The position numbers and the translations under genes were made by a program. From an uncultured Opitutia bacterium (GTDB lineage: Bacteria; Verrucomicrobiota; Verrucomicrobiia; Opitutales; UBA953): 64,000 nt of DNA. This document shows, in pieces, positions 6,267 through 14,011 of the stretch (its first letter is position 1; every line of letters starts with the position of its first letter). Location of the stretch: assembly GCA_903855995.1 (NCBI GenBank), contig CAIOAN010000012.1:1-64000 (forward strand), written 5' to 3'. The notes under the pieces are model-generated. The model worked only from the letters and a program-made list of their open reading frames with translations. It ran no database searches and had not been told where the DNA came from.

Positions 6267-8903
6267 TCAGGCCGCGCGAAGGCGCGGGCGGGCAATCAAA
6301 TGGGCGAGGGTGACATAGGCAACCGTCATCAGCGCAAGGGCCACCCAGAAGGTCACCCCAAGGGAAGCGCCAGCGAGGCCGAGGCCCTTGGTCCATGGCG
6401 AGAAGGTCAGCCACCCAGCGAAAGTCACCGCCGAGAGGGTCGTCAAGGAAAGCTGCCAGGAGGCGCGGGACTGGATGAACGGCATCTGTGCCGAGCGGAT
6501 GACGTGTACCACGAGCGTCTGGGTGATGTTGGATTCGATGAACCAGCCGGTATGGAAGAGGACGATGAACTGAGCCTGCCCAGCGGAGTTCCCGGCGGCG
6601 ACAAGCTGACTCCAGGTGCCGCCGCAGACGTGCGGACAGACCACGAACCACATCAGGGCGAAGGTGAGATAATCGAACAAGGATGACACCGGCCCAAGCC
6701 AAACCATAAACCCGCGGATGCCGCTGATATCCCACTGGCGCGGCTTGAGAATCTGATCGGACTCGACGCGGTCGAACGGAATCGCGGTCTGCGAGAAGTC
6801 GTAGATGAAGTTGTTAAGCAGAATGAGGATCGGGCTGAGCGGCTCGAATGGCAACAGAATCGCCGCGCCGAGCACGGAGAACATATTGCCGAAGTTCGAC
6901 GAGGCCCCCATGCGGATATACTTCTCGATATTGCAGAAGATGCGGCGGCCTTCGTCGATGCCGTCGACGAGCACCAGGAGTGATTTTTCGAGCAGGACGA
7001 CGTCGGCGGATTCCTTCGCGACATCCACCGCGGTGTCGACGGAGATACCCACGTCGGCGGCCTTGAGGGCGAGCACATCGTTGATGCCGTCGCCCATGAA
7101 GCCGACCGTATGTCCCTGGGCCTTGAGCGAACGGATGACCTGCTCCTTCTGCGAAGGCGTCAGGCGGGCCATGATATCGGCCTCCAGCACCGCAGCATCG
7201 AAGGTCGCCTTATCCATCGCGGCAAGCTGGGCGCCGGTGAGGACGCGGCCGACGGGCATGCCGACATCCGCGCAGACCTTGCGGGAAACGAGTTCGTTGT
7301 CGCCGGTGAGAATTTTGGCGCGGACGCCGCGGCTCTTGAGGCCGGCGAGCGCGGTCGCGGCGGTTTCCTTGGGCGGGTCGAAGAAAGCAAGATAGCCGAG
7401 CAAGACCAAGCCGGCTTCGTCGGCCGTCGAGAAGACTTCCTTCGAACGATCAAACTCGCGGTAAGCCAGCGCAATCACGCGGAAACCCTGGGCTGAGAGC
7501 GAGCGATATTCCTCCATGACCTCGTCCTTGATCAAAGGAATCATCGTGTGGATCTCATCGTCGATCTGGTAGCGATCGCAGACGGCCAGAATCTCTTCCA
7601 CTGCGCCCTTGCAGATGAGTAGGTGATCTCCTTCGTGATCCACGACCACCGACATACGGCGGCGCTGGAAGTCGAACGGAATCTCGTCGACCTTACGGCA
7701 GCTGCGCTCGACGTCGAGATCGGTGCGATTGAGAATCGCGCGGTCAAGCAGGTTGCGGAGACCCGTCTGGTAATACGAATTCATCCAGGCGTAGCGCAGG
7801 ACGTCCTCGGAGTCGCGGCCGATGACATCGACGTGACGCTGAAGGACGATGTGGTCCTGCGTGAGCGTGCCGGTCTTATCGGTGCAGAAGATGTCCATCG
7901 CCCCGAGGTTCTGAATCGCATCGAGTCGCTTCATGACGACCTTGAGGCGAGCGAGGGAGCGCGCTCCCTTTGAAAGGCAGGCCGCGAGGATCATCGGCAG
8001 CATCTCCGGGGTGAGTCCGACGGCGACCGTCAGGGCGAAGAGGAAGGCCTTCTGGACGCTATGAGTGTGCCAGGCGTTGAAGCCGAAGGTAAGCGTCACC
8101 ATCACCAACATCATGCGAATCATCATCCACACGAAGCTGCGGGTACCCTTTTCGAAGGCGGTCTGATCCTTGCGCTCGACGAGGCGGGCGGACATCGCGC
8201 CGAACTGCGTCTCACGGCCAGTGGCCAAGACTAGTGCCTTCGCCGAACCACTCTGCACATTGCTGCCCATCAAGCAGCCGTTGGGGCACTCCTGCGCGGA
8301 AACATCGCCCGCGACCGTCGCCATCACCACGCGTTCGACGGGCATGGATTCACCGGTCAGCGCCGACTGGGAAAGAAAGAAATCCTTGGCCTGGATGACA
8401 CGGCAGTCCGCCGGAATGATCGAACCGGCGGCCAGCACCACGACGTCCCCCGGGACGATCTGGTCGATCGGCACGGTGATCTCGACACCGCCCCGGATGA
8501 CGTCGCACGTCGATTTCACCATCGCCTGTAGCTTCGCGATGGTCGCCGCCGAGCGGCTCTCTTGGAAATAGGAAAGGAAGACGGAGAAGAAAACCATGCC
8601 GCCGACCAAGGATGTGCTCAGGATGCGCTTGGTCTCGTCGTCCTCAAAAATAAACGAAAGCACGCAAATCACGATTAGTTGGACGACCAGCGGCTCCTTG
8701 AACTTGCGCAGCAACTCGATGATCGGCCGCGGACGGGGTGCGGTGACTGAATTGGGTCCGAACTCGGCGAGCCGGGCGGCGGCCTCGTCGGCGGTGAGCC
8801 CTTCGCGCCGCGACTTGACCGAGGTAAAAGCCTCTTCCTCCGGGCCATGCAGCAACTGCGTCGTACGGTGATTTTCTTCAGGGGCTTGCTTCTGGACGGC
8901 CAT
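6267..8903 (-). CDS. mgtA: Magnesium-translocating P-type ATPase (MgtA type)
   Basis: An 878-residue P-type ATPase. Landmarks are an N-terminal cation-ATPase domain, TGES in the actuator domain (183-186), the TM4 motif VGLTPEMLP (about 295-303), the phosphorylation loop DKTGTLT with D342, and hinge motifs TGDNELVSRKVC and GDGINDVLALKAADVG. About ten membrane helices flank these. TPEMLP and the C-terminal helices with NNFIYDFSQ place it in the P-IIIB Mg2+ importer group. It sits in the inner membrane and heads a two-gene unit with the EIIA-like protein. No Mg-sensing leader is evident upstream, where only 180 bp separate it from rpmB and that stretch carries the rpmB terminator. Confidence 0.93.
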   Translation of the reverse strand: MAVQKQAPEENHRTTQLLHGPEEEAFTSVKSRREGLTADEAAARLAEFGPNSVTAPRPRPIIELLRKFKEPLVVQLIVICVLSFIFEDDETKRILSTSLVGGMVFFSVFLSYFQESRSAATIAKLQAMVKSTCDVIRGGVEITVPIDQIVPGDVVVLAAGSIIPADCRVIQAKDFFLSQSALTGESMPVERVVMATVAGDVSAQECPNGCLMGSNVQSGSAKALVLATGRETQFGAMSARLVERKDQTAFEKGTRSFVWMMIRMMLVMVTLTFGFNAWHTHSVQKAFLFALTVAVGLTPEMLPMILAACLSKGARSLARLKVVMKRLDAIQNLGAMDIFCTDKTGTLTQDHIVLQRHVDVIGRDSEDVLRYAWMNSYYQTGLRNLLDRAILNRTDLDVERSCRKVDEIPFDFQRRRMSVVVDHEGDHLLICKGAVEEILAVCDRYQIDDEIHTMIPLIKDEVMEEYRSLSAQGFRVIALAYREFDRSKEVFSTADEAGLVLLGYLAFFDPPKETAATALAGLKSRGVRAKILTGDNELVSRKVCADVGMPVGRVLTGAQLAAMDKATFDAAVLEADIMARLTPSQKEQVIRSLKAQGHTVGFMGDGINDVLALKAADVGISVDTAVDVAKESADVVLLEKSLLVLVDGIDEGRRIFCNIEKYIRMGASSNFGNMFSVLGAAILLPFEPLSPILILLNNFIYDFSQTAIPFDRVESDQILKPRQWDISGIRGFMVWLGPVSSLFDYLTFALMWFVVCPHVCGGTWSQLVAAGNSAGQAQFIVLFHTGWFIESNITQTLVVHVIRSAQMPFIQSRASWQLSLTTLSAVTFAGWLTFSPWTKGLGLAGASLGVTFWVALALMTVAYVTLAHLIARPRLRAA

Positions 8904-9032
8904 GACGGAAAGGGGAAAGCCAGCCTACAAACGCCCCGCGACTGAGCCAGCCCATAACTCCACCGACTTCGACGATGGCGTGACGGGCGGGCAACAACTT
9001 GCGGCGACCTAGGCCGGATCCGCGCCGGGCAC

Positions 9033-9061
9033 AAAAAACCCGCCGAGGTCCGGCGGGTTTT
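9033..9061 (-). terminator. Intrinsic terminator downstream of rpmB
   Basis: On the minus strand, AAAACCCGCC and GGCGGGTTTT pair across a 7-nt loop and run into a T tract (TTTTTT). This is a classic Rho-independent terminator 20 bp after the rpmB stop. Confidence 0.88.
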
Positions 9062-9081
9062 CAAGGTCCTGAGGAAAGGAC

Positions 9082-9312
9082 TTAGCCCTTGGTGACCAGC
9101 CCGGCCTTGATGGCCTTGACCGAGACCCACTGGCGCTTCACCGAGCCGTTAGGCTGGACGACGCGGATGCGTTGAACGTTCGGCTTGAACGTACGCTTGG
9201 TCTGCTTGACGAGCTGGAAGCCGATGCCGCCACTCTTCTTGGACTGACCGCGGTGAATGATGCGGCGGCCCTTGACGGGGCGCTTGCCGGTGACGACGCA
9301 GATACGGGACAT
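9082..9312 (-). CDS. rpmB: 50S ribosomal protein L28
   Basis: A 76-residue L28 starting MSRICVVTGKRPVKGRRI. It has the basic RGQSKKSGG and RTFKPNVQRIRV segments and a W-V-S-V-KAIKAG C-terminus. The open frame reaches 9345, but the ATG at 9312 is preceded by AGGAG about 10 nt upstream and matches the family start. It is a monocistronic-looking gene followed by a strong terminator. Confidence 0.95.
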   Translation of the reverse strand: MSRICVVTGKRPVKGRRIIHRGQSKKSGGIGFQLVKQTKRTFKPNVQRIRVVQPNGSVKRQWVSVKAIKAGLVTKG

Positions 9313-9382
9313 AGTGTTCGGGCTCCTTTTGGAAAGTCGGAGCAAAGGAGTGCCGAGGCTCTTGGCAAGCGGTAATTACCCC

Positions 9383-10552
9383 TTAAGTCCGCTTCAGAGC
9401 CCGTTCGAGCCCCTGCAATCCTGCAGAAAGACCGTCCGGAGGCGTCAAAAGGCTTAAAACGACACTTGGGAGGGAGGGCGGCATGCCAAAGAAATATCCA
9501 GGGTGAAGCCAGACCCCCTCACTGAGAGCGTTCATCACAAACCGGTCCTCATGGACGCCAGGCGGTAAAGCCAGAACGGCAGTCCAGCCCGCTGGGCGAG
9601 GCAAGACCGTGCAGCCCGTCGCCGAAGCAGTCGTCCAAGTCCGGAGGGTCGCCTCACCCTGAGCCAGGCGGGTGCGGACCAGCGCGCGGAGGGGTTCGGC
9701 CCGGCGGAGGAGATCAGGCAGGGCCAACTGAGCAGGGGTGTTGACCGAAAGGAAAGCGTCGGCGATGTGCTCGAGGCGGCGACAAGCCTCGAGCGTGGCG
9801 ATGGCCGGCCCGGCCACGACAATCCAGCCAAGCTTCAGCTGCGGCGCGAGCGCCACCTTGGAAAGGCCGCTCAGCACGAAGGTCAGCACATTCGCTTCGC
9901 CGGCCCAAGTACCCGGCGAGGCCACACCTTCGGCGGGATAATCCAGAAAAACTTCGTCGCAGACGATCGCCAGGCCGTTCTTCAAAGCGAAGCCGCGCAG
10001 GACGTCGCGATCACGACGACCCACGAAAGCGCCCGTCGGGTTGGAAGGGTTGATGGCGAGAATCGCCCGGGTCTGACGATTCACACTGAGCGTCGCCGAA
10101 TCGATGACCCACTCGCCAGCCAGCTGCACGAGCTGATACGGACGGAGCGTCACGCCTTCGAGCGCGGCGATTACTTCGAGCAATGGGTAGGCGGGCTCGG
10201 GCACCAGGATTTCATCGCCTGGGTTGCACAGTAACTTGAAGACCCAAGAATAGGCTTCGCTCGTGCTGGCTGTCAGGCAGAGACGGTCGACCGGTACGCG
10301 GGCACCGCGCGAAGAGTAGTAATCAGAAACGGCGGTGCGAGCGGAGGAGAGGCCGAACGGCGTCGGATCCTGCCGCTGAATACCGTCGCGGCGCAGGAGC
10401 GGACCGAGGTCGGTGGCGGACCAAGCGAAGCCGGCGTTGGCGGGATTGGAGTCCGAGAGGTCGAGCACCGGCTGGCCAGCGGCGAGACGTTTCTCCTTGG
10501 CCTTGCTCAGGGCGTTAGTCGTGTCGGCGAAAGAGAGTCTCGAACTGAACAT
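9383..10552 (-). CDS. PLP-dependent aminotransferase (class I/II fold)
   Basis: A 389-residue fold-type I aminotransferase. AILAINPSNPTGAFV, CDEVFLDYP and the Schiff-base lysine K232 in LSGLSKVALAPQLKLGW are all present. A C-terminal arginine expected to bind the substrate carboxylate is not obvious in the rather divergent C-terminal half. The substrate is not predictable. The start codon lies only 13 bp from the left inverted repeat of four-helix-bundle cassette 2. The upstream region that would hold its promoter is therefore element sequence, or the gene is read through from the four-helix-bundle gene, which has the same orientation. Confidence 0.85.
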   Translation of the reverse strand: MFSSRLSFADTTNALSKAKEKRLAAGQPVLDLSDSNPANAGFAWSATDLGPLLRRDGIQRQDPTPFGLSSARTAVSDYYSSRGARVPVDRLCLTASTSEAYSWVFKLLCNPGDEILVPEPAYPLLEVIAALEGVTLRPYQLVQLAGEWVIDSATLSVNRQTRAILAINPSNPTGAFVGRRDRDVLRGFALKNGLAIVCDEVFLDYPAEGVASPGTWAGEANVLTFVLSGLSKVALAPQLKLGWIVVAGPAIATLEACRRLEHIADAFLSVNTPAQLALPDLLRRAEPLRALVRTRLAQGEATLRTWTTASATGCTVLPRPAGWTAVLALPPGVHEDRFVMNALSEGVWLHPGYFFGMPPSLPSVVLSLLTPPDGLSAGLQGLERALKRT

Positions 10553-10565
10553 AAAGAAGGTAGAA

Positions 10566-10594
10566 GCGGTTGGCGGTTAGCGGTTGGCGGTTGG
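10566..10594 (+). repeat. Left inverted repeat of cassette 2 (heptamer array)
   Basis: The arm reads GCGGTTG-GCGGTTA-GCGGTTG-GCGGTTG-G. It is identical over 29 of 29 bases to the reverse complement of 11246-11274. Confidence 0.93.
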
Positions 10595-10659
10595 ACCGCG
10601 AAGGTGGCAACAATCCGCAAGCAGACCCCACAAGCAAGGGTTATGAGCCCGGAGGGGAC

Positions 10660-11121
10660 TTATGTCCTATGGCGCGTGTCAGTAGACCGGAAGGACGGAG
10701 CCGAAGGCCCGATTACCTTGTCGGGCTCGGCGGCGCCGTCGCGACGAGAGGCCCGGAATCGAACAAGCCCTCCGAGGGGACGGCCAGCTTCCTCGGCGCG
10801 GCCCAGAAGCGACTCGCAGATACGGCTATCCAGAAGGCCGGCCTCCTGCATCACCTCCACCTGGGTGCGCAGCTCACACAAGGAACCCCTCGCGATGTAA
10901 AGGAACCTCAGGGCGTCCTGATTCGTCCCCCGGCCAGCGCCTTCGGCGATGTTCGACGGCACAGAGATCGCCGCCCGGCGAAGCTGATCGACGAGTGCGA
11001 AGTCATTCCGGACCGCCGCGACATTCACGACTCGATACACTTCGACCGCGAGGGCCTTGGCGGCCTTCCATGCCGAAAGATCGCGATAACTGACTACCTT
11101 GGGATTCTCTTGGGGATGCAT
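10660..11121 (-). CDS. Four-helix-bundle protein (S23/IVS-encoded family)
   Basis: A protein of about 153 residues in the TIGR02436-type four-helix-bundle family. YRDLSAWKAAKALAVEVYR forms helix 1, LVDQLRRAAISVPSNIAEG the signature, and GRGTNQDALRFLYIARGSL plus CELRTQVEVMQEAGLL the later helices. Relatives were first seen as ORFs of intervening sequences in 23S rRNA of Leptospira and Coxiella, and Avd of diversity-generating retroelements shares the fold; nucleic-acid binding is suspected. ATG 11121 (MHPQENPKVVSYRDL) is preferred, with GGGGAG just upstream; the frame is open to 11256. About 30 residues after RFRASR extend beyond the usual family end. The intact copy here contrasts with the TGA-interrupted copy at 3.5 kb. 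Confidence 0.82.
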   Translation of the reverse strand: MHPQENPKVVSYRDLSAWKAAKALAVEVYRVVNVAAVRNDFALVDQLRRAAISVPSNIAEGAGRGTNQDALRFLYIARGSLCELRTQVEVMQEAGLLDSRICESLLGRAEEAGRPLGGLVRFRASRRDGAAEPDKVIGPSAPSFRSTDTRHRT

Positions 11122-11245
11122 AGACTCCCCATCATCAAGAAACGCGCTCCCACCGCACGTCCCGCTATTACCCATGACACGACTGACAAACTTCCTCCAC
11201 GCCCAGACCCCATAATATCCCCACCCTGCCGCTTTGTGCGCCATC

Positions 11246-11274
11246 CCAACCGCCAACCGCTAACCGCCAACCGC
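11246..11274 (-). repeat. Right inverted repeat of cassette 2 (heptamer array)
   Basis: The exact reverse complement of 10566-10594. It lies 64 bp before the fabV start codon, so the element also borders the fabV 5' region. Confidence 0.93.
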
Positions 11275-11338
11275 CGCCACCCCCTTTGCCTCCCAATTCC
11301 AGATTGAACTCATCCCCTCCCCCTCCAAAGGTGTCCCC

Positions 11339-12541
11339 ATGTCCCAGCAAGTCGTGAAGCCCCGTGTCCGTGGGTTCATCTGCATCACCTCCCACCCCGA
11401 CGGCTGTGCCGCCGCCGTTCGTGAGCAGATTGCCTACGTAAAATCCCGCCAACCCATCCAAGGTGGACCCAAGTCCGTCTTAGTGATCGGCGCTTCCACG
11501 GGCTACGGCCTGTCTTCTCGCATCTCCGCCGCCTTCGGTTCCGGCGCCGCCACGCTCGGCGTGTTTTTCGAACGCAACGGCGAAGGCGACAAGCCCGGCT
11601 CGCCCGGCTGGTACAATACCGCCGGCTTCCACGCCGAAGCGAAGAAGGCCGGCCTCAAGGCCGTCTCGATCAATGGCGACGCCTTCTCGGCGGAGCTAAA
11701 GACCCAAGTCATCGATGCCATCAAGTCGAAGATGCCTGGCGGAAAGATCGACCTCGTCGTCTACTCCCTCGCCTCCCCTCGCCGCACCGCTCCCGATGGC
11801 GTAACATATAAGTCCGTCCTCAAACCAACCGGCGCACCTTTCCACGCCAAGAACCTCGATACCGACCGCAAGGTCGTGAACGACGTCACCCTAGAAACCG
11901 CCTCGGCCGACGACATCGCGCAGACGGTTAAGGTCATGGGCGGCGAAGACTGGGAACTCTGGATGAACGCCCTCGACGGCGCCGGCGTCCTCAAAGAAGG
12001 CTGCCAGGCGGTCGCCTACTCCTACATCGGGCCGCAGGTCACCTGGCCGATCTACAAGGACGGCACCATCGGCAAGGCGAAGGAAGACCTCGAACGCGCC
12101 GGTCGCAAAATCGACAGCCTGATGAAGCTCCATCGCGGCCGCGCCTTCGTCTCAGTCAACAAGGCCGTCGTCACGCAGGCCAGCTCCGCCATCCCGGTCG
12201 TCCCCCTCTACGTCTCGCTGCTCTTCAAGATCATGAAGGCCAAGGGCACGCACGAAGGCTGCATCGAGCAGATCCAGCGCCTCTTCGAGAAGCAGATGTA
12301 CAACGGCAACGCCCTCGACTTCGACGAGAACGGACGCGTCCGCATCGATGACTGGGAAATGTCCGACGACGTACAGAAGGCCGTCTTCGACGTCTGGCCG
12401 CATGTCACGACCGAGACTTTCGACACCCACGCCGACTTTGCCGGCTACCAGGCCGACTTCATGAAGAACTTCGGCTTTGGCCTCGCCGGCATCGACTACG
12501 AAGCCCCGACCGAAGTCGAACGCACCCTCGAGGACGCTTAA
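11339..12541 (+). CDS. fabV: Enoyl-ACP reductase FabV (NADH-dependent trans-2-enoyl reductase)
   Basis: A 400-residue FabV/TER-type enoyl reductase for the last step of fatty-acid elongation. The NADH-binding motif GASTGYGLSSR is at 51-61. The catalytic Tyr-x8-Lys pair is Y239 and K248 in IYKDGTIGKAK. The family-specific PRVRGFICITSHPDGCAAAV opening and the long insert compared with FabI are both present. FabV-type reductases are generally triclosan-tolerant. It is followed immediately by parA, whose GTG start abuts its TAA stop. Confidence 0.95.
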   Translation: MSQQVVKPRVRGFICITSHPDGCAAAVREQIAYVKSRQPIQGGPKSVLVIGASTGYGLSSRISAAFGSGAATLGVFFERNGEGDKPGSPGWYNTAGFHAEAKKAGLKAVSINGDAFSAELKTQVIDAIKSKMPGGKIDLVVYSLASPRRTAPDGVTYKSVLKPTGAPFHAKNLDTDRKVVNDVTLETASADDIAQTVKVMGGEDWELWMNALDGAGVLKEGCQAVAYSYIGPQVTWPIYKDGTIGKAKEDLERAGRKIDSLMKLHRGRAFVSVNKAVVTQASSAIPVVPLYVSLLFKIMKAKGTHEGCIEQIQRLFEKQMYNGNALDFDENGRVRIDDWEMSDDVQKAVFDVWPHVTTETFDTHADFAGYQADFMKNFGFGLAGIDYEAPTEVERTLEDA

Positions 12542-13318
12542 GTGACCAAAGTCTTCTCCATCGCGAATCAGAAAGGCGGCGTCGGTAAGACGACCACCAC
12601 CGTGAACCTCGGCGCCGGCCTCGCACGCCTCGGCATCCCGACCCTCATCGTTGACCTCGACGCGCAGGCCAACGCAACGAGCGCGCTCGGCATCGAGAAA
12701 ACCGAAGGCAAGTCCCTCTACAAGGTCCTGCACGGCGAAGCCAAGGCCGCCGACATGGTTGTCGCCACATCCACCGACAAGCTCGACCTGATCCCTTCCG
12801 AGGTCGACCTTGCGGCCGTCGAATCCGAACTGGCCCAGGCGGAGAACTACCTCGGCCGCCTGCGCGAAGCCCTCGCGCCGCTCATCGCCGCGGGCAAATA
12901 CAAAGCCATCCTCATCGATTGCCCGCCCGCGCTCGGCATGCTCTCCATGAACGCGCTCGGCGCCTCGGACCATCTGATCGTCACCCTGCAGACCGAATAC
13001 CTCGCGATGGAAGGCCTCGGCCAGATTCTCGGCGTGGTCGACCAGCTCAAGGCTGCCGGTGCGACCGATAAGCTCACCGTCGGCGCGATCGTGATGACGA
13101 TGTACGACGTACGCACGAAACTCTCCCGCCAGGTCGTCGAGGAAGTGAAGACCCACTTCCCTGCCCTCGTGATGGACGCGATGATCCCGCGCACGATCCG
13201 CCTGTCGGAGTGCCCGAGCCACGGCCAGACGATCTTCCAGTACGACATCCACTCCCCGGGCTCCGTCGCCTACGACGCGCTCGCCAAGGAGTTCGCCAAG
13301 CGCTTCGCGCTGAAGTGA
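12542..13318 (+). CDS. parA: ParA/Soj-family partition ATPase (orphan, no parB adjacent)
   Basis: A 258-residue deviant-Walker ATPase. The motif KGGVGKTTTTVN (K11, K16) defines the ParA/MinD superfamily. VDLDAQANATSALG is Walker A', and ILIDCPPALGMLSMNAL is the Walker B region, typical of chromosomal Soj/ParA. Such ATPases bind DNA non-specifically and segregate chromosomes or cargo with a ParB-like partner. Translation starts at GTG 12542, directly after the fabV stop. No ParB or parS is visible nearby. The downstream gene overlaps by 4 bp but is not a ParB. It may therefore be the main Soj with a distant parB, or an orphan positioning ATPase. Confidence 0.88.
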   Translation: MTKVFSIANQKGGVGKTTTTVNLGAGLARLGIPTLIVDLDAQANATSALGIEKTEGKSLYKVLHGEAKAADMVVATSTDKLDLIPSEVDLAAVESELAQAENYLGRLREALAPLIAAGKYKAILIDCPPALGMLSMNALGASDHLIVTLQTEYLAMEGLGQILGVVDQLKAAGATDKLTVGAIVMTMYDVRTKLSRQVVEEVKTHFPALVMDAMIPRTIRLSECPSHGQTIFQYDIHSPGSVAYDALAKEFAKRFALK

Positions 13319-14010
13319 GCGGCGCCGGCCAGCCGCGCGTCCGCCGAGTCCGGAGTTTCGAGGAACTCAGGGCCACGCGTTTCGCCGATGGCGTCAACGC
13401 CCTCTACTGGGAACGGACGCTGCCCGGCGATTACGCCGAGGTGATCGCGAAGCTCGGACATGGCGATGGCATCGTGCCGCTCGAGGATGAACGCATCCAA
13501 GCCCTCGACCTGACGCCCGCCGGTAGACTTGCCGCCGAGGCGATGCTCGCCGATCAACAGCTTTTACGGGACCACGACCTCGCACCATCACTTAACTGCG
13601 TCTACGACTGCGTGCGCGGCACCGCCGCCGGCACCGTGCCGACCGATGTTACTTCGTTTCACGTCGATAGCGCGCCCGTCGAGGTCGACACCTGGCTCTG
13701 CACCTACCACGGCGCCTGCAGCGAAGGGCTCCGCAACGAAGACGCCGCACTCAAGGTCGAGATTCCGGAGATTCGCGCGGTGCTCCTAAAGGAATACGGC
13801 GGCGCGGACGACGCCAGCTTCGCCGAGTTCCTGCATGAACACAGCTACGACTCGCACTACGCTCCGAAGCCCGGCGCGACGCCCTACCCCTTCGGCACCT
13901 TCACGCTCTGGCGCATCGCCACGCGCTGGCCCGGCAGCCCAGTGCCGCCGTGTATCCACCGCGCCCCGGAAAACCACGCCGGCTCACCGCGCCTACTGCT
14001 GATCAGCTGA
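13315..14010 (+). CDS. Uncharacterised protein, possibly DUF1826-like
   Basis: A protein of about 231 residues. GTG at 13315 overlaps the parA TGA (GTGA), so translation is probably coupled to parA. Recognisable landmarks are a SFHVDSAPVEVDTWLCTYHG segment, which resembles the HVD...LCTY core of DUF1826 proteins, and a C-terminal PPCIHRAPE. No membrane segment, signal peptide or enzyme motif stands out. His and Asp in the HVD segment plus the late His could bind metal in a cupin or dioxygenase-like fold, but that is speculation. The function is unknown. The frame continues upstream inside parA to 13210, but GTG 13315 avoids the overlap. Confidence 0.7.
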   Translation: MSGAGQPRVRRVRSFEELRATRFADGVNALYWERTLPGDYAEVIAKLGHGDGIVPLEDERIQALDLTPAGRLAAEAMLADQQLLRDHDLAPSLNCVYDCVRGTAAGTVPTDVTSFHVDSAPVEVDTWLCTYHGACSEGLRNEDAALKVEIPEIRAVLLKEYGGADDASFAEFLHEHSYDSHYAPKPGATPYPFGTFTLWRIATRWPGSPVPPCIHRAPENHAGSPRLLLIS

Positions 14011-14011
14011 T

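Larger units (their letters stand above)
10566..11274. mobile_element. Four-helix-bundle cassette 2 (candidate IVS-like element)
   Basis: A 709-bp segment bounded by a perfect 29-bp inverted repeat (10566-10594 and 11246-11274), each arm being four GCGGTTR heptamers plus one base. The only gene inside is a four-helix-bundle protein on the minus strand. It fills the divergent gap between an aminotransferase and fabV. No transposase or integrase is present. The layout repeats that of cassette 1 but with an unrelated repeat unit. No target-site duplication is obvious next to the arms. Its nature as a mobile unit is inferred. Confidence 0.6.

Noticed and set aside
10570-11307. 245-codon plus-strand frame across cassette 2
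   Set aside because: It is the complement of the four-helix-bundle gene and runs through both repeat arms; it has no family-like sequence.
12152-13252. 366-codon minus-strand frame opposite fabV and parA
   Set aside because: Shadow of two certain genes.
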